Of a DNA stretch of 64,000 bases, positions 56,407 through 64,000 are shown in pieces. Numbering within the stretch: the stretch's first letter is position 1; every line of letters begins with the position of its first letter. Source of the stretch: Sphagnum compactum (lineage: Eukaryota; Bryophyta; Sphagnopsida; Sphagnales). Location of the stretch: positions 27,271,354-27,335,353 of the forward strand of contig OZ234494.1 in the NCBI GenBank assembly GCA_965153455.1. Direction: 5' to 3'. The position numbers and the translations under genes were made by a program. The notes below the pieces were generated by a model. That model searched no databases. It was not told the origin of the DNA and worked only from the letters and a program-made list of their open reading frames with translations.

Positions 56407-58879
56407 TTTTTTATGTAACAAGTCCAAGCATGATTGGGATACCACATTTGAACCCTAAGGACTCACTCCAAGGACTCCCAAATTCACTTTTTTTTCACTT
56501 TTCCCATGACTTGTCTTACATTTCACCCCTTTTTTTCATGTTAAATGAAATAATTTTGTTCCAAGTTTTATATAGGCCTTTAAAATATCTATTGTTTTGT
56601 TAAGAGTGTTTTCTATTTTTTAGTTTATAGATTTTTCTCTTCTTTATTTTTTATTTCAATTTACTGAAATCATCAACAATTGTGATTTGTTCCTAATATG
56701 AAAACATGGAAAAACAAGAACAATGAGATTTTTCTTGCCTATTCACCAAGATCAAAACTAATATCAATCCTCCATATAAAATCAAAAAGGAAAAGCTTCA
56801 GAAATCAAAAATATATAATTGTTCAAAAATAAAAACTCCAAGAGTTATAGAAAATAAAAGAGATCCTTTTCATCATCCTCATAATCCTCCTATTTGTACC
56901 AAATCACAGTGCTGTTAAATAGTCATTAGCTAATACAAACTCAAAATCAAATTCTAAAAATTACTAGTCACAAGTTTAAATCAACATGTTCTATTAACAA
57001 CCAGTTATTAAAATAGATCGATTATTGGTTCACATAACAAACCAGTTAGCTTAAAGACTTGTTATCCAATAATAATCGAAATAGTCTCAAAATAATATTA
57101 CTTCATCAATTACTAGTTAATAACAACCAGTTACTATGTACATAACTTAAAAATTGGGTTAACATGTTTCCACTTATGAAAGTGAAAATAGTAAATTTTA
57201 TCCAATGTAGGCCATGTTTTTTTCAATGACCCAAAATTCCTAGAAATTTCACTTTTTGAAACTTTTTACATTATAATAGAGCATTTGGTTCTTGTCACAT
57301 TCATACATTTTATACATATTAGCACATAAGGTATTTGTGGTAAAAAATCTTGGGCCAAAAAAGTTGTTTAGACATTCCTTATGAATCCTTGAACTTTTTT
57401 TCTCTCATGAGACAAAGTCCTAGATTTTTCTCAAGAACTGGGTATGAATCCTTAAACTTGTTCAAATTTGACATTCTATGCATAGAATAATACCTTTGTA
57501 ATGTATTTATTTATGAATAAAATTAAACTTTCAATATGAATGTGTGATTAAGTCTCAACAACATGTTTAAGTGAAGGGGTTTAATGAATATAAAATGAAA
57601 TAATCTTTTTGGGTACCCCAACCATGCTTTGACCCTAACATAAAACATAACCACATTTTAATAAACATTTTTTGTAACATACTTAAATGACCTATTCAAC
57701 CTACCTTAGGTCACCCAAATTATTGAAGCACCTACATAGAGGTTATTTAGCTTACATAAGGGCTTACTTAGAGAGGTTTACTTGGGCATAAGTATTTTTG
57801 GGTGAACCCACTAGAAATATCACCCCTTCATTTTATTAGGCTTATCAAACTTTTAAAAATCATAAGAAACATTTAAATGAGGTTTTTCACTAGAATGTTA
57901 TAATGATTACATTAACTAGGTTCTGTAGAAATTGAATATTTAATTACATAAAAAATATCTTGTATTTTGATGTTCCTAATCATTGCATTAAAAAAAGTTT
58001 CAAGAGTGTCATAGGGTTTTCGTTTTTTGAATCTTTTGGTTAGGAACACAAGTTTGAAACATGTTTTGGTTTTTGTATTTTGAAATAATTTTCATAGGTA
58101 CCTTAGAAGGTATTTTATTTGATTGTTTATTATGTAATAAATTGAATATGTGTTATCTTACTTATGAATTTCCAAAGTTAAGAGGATGATTCTAAAAAGG
58201 GCCATTACAATTAGGAAATCAAAATTGCCATAATTCCCACATTTCTTTGATTCCAATGAACATTTAAGATCATATATTTTGGCATGCAATGGATAAACAT
58301 GAGAATTATTTTTTTATGACTATGAATATTTTTATAAAAAGAAGAGCCATAAATATAATTTTGATAGTTTTACTTGTTTTGGGTCCAACCACTTTGATAG
58401 GAACCACATTTGCCTGTTCAAACATACGAACATTTTCACTATTTTTTTCAAAAATATTTTTGGAATCTTTCCCATACATCATCTTAAAAAGTTTTTAAAG
58501 TCTCCAAAATATTGTTAATACTATTATGTTAAGATTTATATTCAGAAAATTCCAAACCTATGTCATTTAAAAAAAATTCAAATTGTGTTTTTTGTATTTT
58601 TATTGCTTAATTACTACTTAAAAGCACTAGCTACATAGTATAAATAGTGTTATTGTGTATTTTCTATTCATTAGATTGATTCTAAATTTTTCAGATATGT
58701 ATATCAATATATTGAAAATAATGTTGTATAAAAACAAATCCATTTGTAATTCTTTTCTTTTTTTATAATTCAGGATACACATAATTAAACAATGGTTATG
58801 ATTGCTAATGGTACATGTTAGTGTGACTGCACCCTTTTACCATTTGTTGAGGTGGTTCCTAATGGATCCACCCAAGGTG
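56407..58879. other. AT-rich intergenic region
   Basis: No gene supported. A CCTA-like stretch at 57690-57790 (acctattcaacctaccttagg) resembles SINE tails but has no head. Confidence 0.45.
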
Positions 58880-58975
58880 CTTATAGCCACCTAAGAGTTG
58901 CTTAAGCTACTTAAACTATGTAAGGATAATTTAGGCTACCTAGAGGCCTACCAAGTGGCTACTTAGGCTATGTTT
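58880..58975. repeat. Short TAGG/CCTA-like tract
   Basis: Words ccacctaag, ttgcttaagctacttaa, ggctacctagaggcctacc and ggctacttaggct in about 95 bp. Confidence 0.55.
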
Positions 58976-58999
58976 CCATTTGCGATATCTATGATTGTC

Positions 59000-59725
59000 A
59001 CGTGTGAATCTACCATTAAATAACTAGTGACTTATAGTTACAATGTTCATCTAATAATCACATGTATAGTGTTTTGTTGCATCCATGTGTCAAGATTCTA
59101 TTTGAATTTTTTTGCTTGAAGATGTAAACATTCACCATTAATTACACAATGGGGATTAGTTGTTGTCACTTGTCATGATTATTTTGGTCACAAGAATGCA
59201 TCTTTGGGTTTTGATTTTTTTTTTTGGTGATGCCATCATGTGTTAGTCTATTATCTAATAACCAAGGTCTTATAGTTACAACATTCATCTAATAATTGCA
59301 TATATTGTGTTATGTTTCGCCCATGAGTCATGATGAATTGATTATAATTGCAACACCTTGTTACCATATGGGATGCCATGTGCCACATCATCATCATGGG
59401 AGATTAAGCCGTTAGTCATAGAGGTCAATGATACTTTCAATTAACTAATAAATGAAATTTCACAAAAATTAGTATCATGATTCATGATGTTGATTATAAT
59501 CGCAAAACTTTATTGCCACATGGTATGCCATGTTATAATCATGGGAGATTGAGTTGTTGTTAGTTGTAAAGGTCAAATGTGGTACTTTTGACTAACTAAT
59601 TTCACATCACAAAAATATATTAACCACAAATTGAAGAATAATGGGATATTTTACCTCAAAAACCAACAAGTTGTTAAATTGATTATAGTTGCAAAACCAT
59701 AATGCCATGTGACATGTTGATGTCA
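59000..59725. repeat. Imperfect tandem duplications (about 150-260 bp units)
   Basis: The block 'cttatagttacaatgttcat' recurs at about 59032 and 59268. The block 'ttgattataattgcaacacc' with downstream 'gccatgtg' recurs near 59339, 59492 and 59679, with 'catgggagatt' following the first two. Heavily diverged. Confidence 0.6.
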
Positions 59726-61195
59726 TTTGCCACATTACTTAGTGATTTATGTGACTAAATAGTTATAAATGTAATAAAGAAAAATAACAATTATTTTTGG
59801 GTTTGGTTGAAAAGAACACAACGTGTTGTAGTTAAAGTTGGCAATGTTGAAATGCAAACTGGATTGCATTTATCACAAAGGCCTCCATTGTGCCTTGAAG
59901 TTTGGTTTAAGAAATAGACTTGTAAATTTAGTCATGATTTAATTGGGGGATGGAAACTAGATGTAAAAAACAATAAATTATGTAATTACAAATTTACTAT
60001 GCTTGAATCATTTTTTATTCATGGTACATATCATTGCATCTCTTTTTCCCAAACACCCTTGGTGGATTTTGACCTTCAATTTTGAACTTCCCATATAACC
60101 CTACACAACTTTACAAAGGCAACTTTACTTGCCTAAATTGCTTTAACAAGATCGTTGTCTTTTTTAATTGATGACAAAACATTTCATGGGATGAACCCCA
60201 CACCCCATGCAAGAATGTCAATGAGTTTTAACTTGTCAAAGGTTAATTGTACATCAAATTTCCTATAAGTGTTACACCTTAACCTAAAGTTGATCCCATT
60301 TAGCTTTAGTTTTTTTCTTTGCCTACTCAATTGCCTTTTTTTAATTTTGTTAACTTTTCCTGGGGGTTGTTCAAACTACAAAAATTCAAGGATTCATGGT
60401 CTATTTTATTTCACCCCCCAAAGACAAACAGAAAGATGCGCGCCCAAATTTACCCACCTCCATGTGAAAACCATGTGTTTTGTCTAGATGTTAATGAAGC
60501 AACCATTTAACCGCACAAGAGTCAATGCATGCATTGCCTATGCAAATCCACCTTTGACCCCTTATGAACCCATGCAACTCTTCCATTGCGTTTTTGGGTG
60601 GGGCATTTCCATGATCACCTTCTTGGCATGCCTTTTTAAGCCCCACAAAGAAGTTTGTACAAACAATCATATCAACATCATAATTTTAAAAATGTGGGCA
60701 TTATTCACAAAACAAATGCATTCATATAAGACGCTTGGGTATTGCACACATACCAACAAATATATGGTCAAAATGATGTGGGTATTGTAAACAAACCCTA
60801 AACTTGAAACCCATATTGTATTCATGATGTGAGTATTGTATTATGTGAAAAAAAATCATGTTTAAACATACATGTATTGCTTGAGAAAAATTTGTCAAAA
60901 AAATTAACCACTTCCACTTTCACATGGCAAGTGAAGATGGGATAGGTTGTTGCCAATGGCAATTTTGGAATTGTTGTTCAAAGTGTTGATGGACCAATAT
61001 TAAATTCTTCTAAACCATAATTAGCATGTGAAACAAGTGTGAAAAATTTGAGCACTACATGATGATATGTGACAAAAGGTATGCATTTAAGAAGGGTGTT
61101 GGTAAATCCTAAAATTCTAACACTATTTCAATTATATTTTTTGTTCTTGTACATATTCAGTTTAAATTATACAAAATCTATATTAAAAATCCACC
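59726..61195. other. AT-rich intergenic region
   Basis: The ORFs 60269-60510 and 60488-60790 overlap on the + strand and have no recognised family. No further feature. Confidence 0.4.
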
Positions 61196-61330
61196 TAACC
61201 TTGGGCTCATGACCAAGGCAAAGGCTTGCAAAGGTGCGGGCCAAGAATGAAGCTCAAGTGTCGTAACCCTAGCCTTGGGCTCGCGACCAAGGCAAAGGGT
61301 CTGCAAGGTTGCGGGCCAAGAGGGAAGCCC
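61196..61330. repeat. 74-bp tandem duplication at LTR start
   Basis: 'accttgggctc.tgaccaag' then 'gcaaaggcttgcaaaggtgc' and 'gggccaagaatgaagc' (61198-61252) is repeated, slightly changed, at 61272-61328. The proposed LTR start TGTCGTAACCCT lies between the copies. Confidence 0.75.
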
Positions 61331-62169
61331 GGGAGTCACACCGTATGCTCCCGGGAGTGTAAGAAAGTGTGAGGGAGTGAACCCTCACACTCCCAAGGCA
61401 ACTCCCACTTTGGGAGATGGAGTCCCGGTGGACTCCCAAACCTTCAAAGGACAATTTCAGGGGTCAAAACTCAATGGCTTGAAGAGTTACTTATATCATT
61501 GAAAAGCTCTTAGAACATAGATGTCTAAAATGGGCTTGCATGACCCATTTGAACATCTGAAACACAAGTTATGGCCAAAAAAAAGGCCGGGAGTCAAATT
61601 GGCAATTTGACTCTCGACCACTAAAAGTCGGGAATCGACCCGACCGGTGTGTGTAGGTGGTGTGTGACATACCGTTTGAAAGTTCTCAACGAGGGCTACA
61701 ACTTTGCTTTAGTCCTCATCTCGATCGGAGGTATGCTCGCAAAGTTATGGGGCCCCAAAGTCGCAGGAGTCCCAACTTTGGCAATTTTGGGACTCCCACT
61801 TGGGAGTCCTAGGACAAAGTGCCATTTCGATGTGGGCCTCGTGGAGAGGCATAGAGTATACCATAAGGGGGAAGGTGGTGGCTTCCCCCAAGTCCGGGCC
61901 GTGGTGAGTCTTGTGAGTACGAGTTGCCCGTGGCTCGTCCTAGCACCAAAAGTGCTCCAACTATGCACTAACAACTTTGTGTTGGTTTTGTGCAGGTCCA
62001 TGTGAGTAGTTGATGCTTGTCATTCTTCCTAGTCCCATCCCAAAGCTCCAGCACGCCCCTCTACCCTTCCAAAGTGTTGCGAACCAAAGAGCATGCCCCG
62101 ACTCATTCTTCTTTCGTTGTTTTCTGTTTGGACTCACACTTGAGTCCTTCAAGAGTTGGGAACACGTCA
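61259..62169 (+). mobile_element. LTR related to the solo LTR at 2881-3700
   Basis: Begins TGTCGTAACCCT and ends near AACACGTCA, similar to the ends of the solo LTR (TGTCGCAACCCC...GCGTCA on its minus strand). The block order matches: cattgaaaagctctt, a gagtcaaattggcaatttga palindrome, ctaaaagtcgggaatcgacc, gatgtgggcctc, aagggggaaggtggtggctt. There is no retrotransposon interior. The flanks (tcaag and ctaag) do not match over 5 bp, so insertion boundaries are uncertain. The ORFs on both strands in 61649-62322 are not supported. Confidence 0.6.
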
Positions 62170-62174
62170 CTAAG

Positions 62175-62412
62175 AGTCACATTTCATGCTCCCGAGAGTG
62201 TAGAAGAGTGTGAGGGAATGAACCCCACACTCCCAAGTGAGTTCCCACTTTGGGAGTTAGAGTCCCAATGGACTCCCAAACCTTCAAAGGGTGATTGCAG
62301 GGGTCATAACTCATTGGATTGAAAAGTTCATTATATCATTGAAAAGCTCTTGGAACGTAGATGTCTAAAATGGGCTCACATGACCCATTTGGATACTTAA
62401 AATATAAGTTAG
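62175..62412 (+). repeat. Partial second copy of the LTR 5' region
   Basis: Bases 62175-62412 repeat 61333-61570 with about 88-90% similarity by eye (gagtcaca...tgctccc, ccttcaaaggg.gat, gaaaagctcttggaac, tgacccatttg). The copy starts almost immediately after the LTR's 3' end, forming a truncated head-to-tail pair. Confidence 0.75.
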
Positions 62413-63039
62413 GCCACTTTTGTTTGTAGCTAGTTGTAATTTATTTTCAGAAATCTTGAACTAGTCAATTCATGAATTTTGATGCCATTTCACGAAGTGC
62501 TTCAACATTGAATATGCTGCACTACAAGCATTAATGCAGGTTTATAGTTAGAAGCCCATAGATTTGTCAATGCCATATGTGATTTTAACTTCAATTTTCA
62601 TGAGGTGGTTCTTTTCTAATGCGGTAACCCAACAATTTAAGTGTTTGATTTGATTTTGTACATACCTAATTTGCAAGGAGAAGTTGAGATTTGGAATCTT
62701 AATTAAGGTGATTCTAATTTTGTCCATAATGGTTTGCTATTTTTACAAATGTAAGTGGTGTTGATGAACATTTTGGAGATGGAGGCAATTCATTATTTTC
62801 ATGGCCACGTCAACTTCATGCTCCACATGCCAGAAATTTCAATCAGCCATGGTTTGGTATGTTTAATCAATACTCCACATGTCTCTTTATTTCAAGTGTT
62901 ATGACTAGGCCTAGTATTGACCACATCTTGGACACATAGGCTTCAACTAGCAACACCTTGACTTCTTATCAAAAGAGCTAATGTCACTCCATTAGCACCT
63001 TTTATTATTTAGTTAAAAGTCATTTTGCTTTTTAGAAGT
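62413..63039. other. AT-rich sequence leading into a satellite array
   Basis: From about 62955 some words of the following array appear (gtcactccattagcacc). No gene. Confidence 0.45.
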
Positions 63040-63670
63040 CGACCCAGCACCCAATGTCATTTTCTTAAAAGCTTCCTAGAATAGACCAAGCACCCAAGTC
63101 CTTTTGTTAGCATAGTGGTTTCTTTTGGACCACCCAATGTCATTCCATTAGTAATATTCACTCCTTTTTCCAATATGATCACGCTTCTTATAATGAACCC
63201 AACACCCAAGGTCCTTTGATTAACATTGTGGCTTTTTTTCCACCACCTAGTGTCATTCCATTAGTAATCTTCACTCCTTTTTCAGTACTAATTATGCTTC
63301 CTACAACTTTATCCAGCACCCAAGGTCCTTTGCTTAACATTGTGGCTTCTTTTCCACCGCCTAGTGTCATTCCATCAATAATCTTCACTCCTTTTTCCAG
63401 TATTGATTATGCTTCCTAGAAGTGTATCCAACACCCAAGGTCCTTTGCTTAGCATTGTGGCTCCTTTTGCATCACATAATGTCATTGTATTGGTAGTCTT
63501 TTTCTTTGCTAATACAAATTGTGCTTCCTAGAGTCTACCCAGCACTCAAGGTCCTTTTCTTCGCATTGGGCTTCTTTACCATGTCATATCATTAGTAGTT
63601 TGAACTCCTTTTTCAATATTCAGTGTGCCTCCTACAAGTTAAACCAACACCTCAGATCCTTAGATTTTTC
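63040..63670. repeat. About 105-115 bp tandem array, six copies
   Basis: The word 'cacccaaggtcctttg' or a variant starts units near 63089, 63201, 63315, 63430, 63541 and 63646 (spacing 112, 114, 115, 111, 105). Each is followed by ttaacattgtggcttctttt and gtgtcattccattagtaatc and then cttcactcctttttc. Divergence grows toward both ends, and the unit size is short for a plant satellite. The sense and antisense ORFs across it reflect the repeat. Confidence 0.85.
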
Positions 63671-64000
63671 ACAGAACTTGTTGTAGCATATTTTGATTCC
63701 ATCCAAAAGAATGTTCCATATATGTGGTTTTTTAACCTATCATTCCTGAATTAGACATGTTTTGATACTAGACAAGTTGTGGTGTGTGCTTAAATGCAAG
63801 TCATATTTGTAACAAGGATAGAAAAAGGATATTTGGCAAAGAGATGAGTGGGGTGTTCTATGATTTGCTTGGTCCCAACCCTCTTCTTGCAAATCTTTCT
63901 ACGGTCAAGAGACACAATTGTTTCATGGGTCCACCAATCCACAATAAGTTATCTTACTTCTGGGGAAAGTGCATTTAACCCCTCCCACCTTTTTGACCAG
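63671..64000. other. Window end, no gene supported
   Basis: A 64-codon + strand ORF at 63784-63978 has a protein-like C-terminal stretch, but no family is recognised. Confidence 0.3.

Noticed and set aside
63188-63419. ORFs on both strands in the 63-kb array
   Set aside because: Both follow the repeat period; no independent coding evidence.

Overview
The window looks like nuclear DNA of a plant with a large, AT-rich, repeat-filled genome. The evidence is plant-type Ty3/gypsy and Ty1/copia retrotransposons, an LTR element primed by tRNA-Glu, small introns with GT..AG borders, and many decayed DNA transposons. A pogo/Tigger element with a CENP-B-type transposase and TAGG-rich SINE-like units would fit a non-seed or early-diverging land plant, but the species cannot be fixed from sequence alone. 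No bacterial operons, CRISPR arrays, rRNA genes or convincing functional tRNA genes were seen. Layout: 1-5805 is a heavily decayed Ty3/gypsy relic on the + strand whose reverse transcriptase is split by an 820-bp solo LTR (2881-3700). It joins directly to the 3' end of a Ty1/copia relic with an intact 3' LTR (6464-6847), and an apparently perfect 176-bp tandem duplication spans the junction. 6848-9800 holds a MITE (7223-7534) and small repeats. 9816-11326 (minus strand) is the best host-gene candidate in the window, of unknown function. 11600-12110 has two minisatellites. 14976-17119 is a complete but inactivated pogo/Tigger transposon with TIRs, TA target duplication and a spliced transposase pseudogene. 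18725-20970 is a hAT/DUF659-type transposase relic. 21900-22800 holds two tandem copies of a 440-bp repeat whose third copy lies inverted at 34507-34945. The largest element is a 7.7-kb Ty3/gypsy retrotransposon (25111-32828) with LTRs, a tRNA-Glu primer site, gag and pol. Its two LTRs differ by 269 bp because an internal palindromic repeat array has about 6 units in one and 12 in the other. 33-39 kb is less repetitive, with a strong hairpin (33961-34030) and a few small ORFs of uncertain meaning. 40-60 kb is AT-rich and gene-poor. It carries four SINE-like units with tRNA-type A and B boxes, each followed by a TAGG/CCTA-rich tail, further CCTA-rich tracts, an integrase relic (49215-50290), a foldback pair (54963-55372) and several degenerate tandem repeats. 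61196-62412 is a second LTR related to the solo LTR, with a tandem partial copy, and 63040-63670 is a 112-115 bp satellite-like array. How it fits together: most of the window is the product of repeated insertion, nesting and decay. Nearly all long ORFs belong to broken transposons. I see no clear host pathway or operon. The most interesting possibilities are the TAGG-tailed SINE family, the LTR with an expandable hairpin array, and the Tigger element with direct subterminal repeats inside inverted TIRs.
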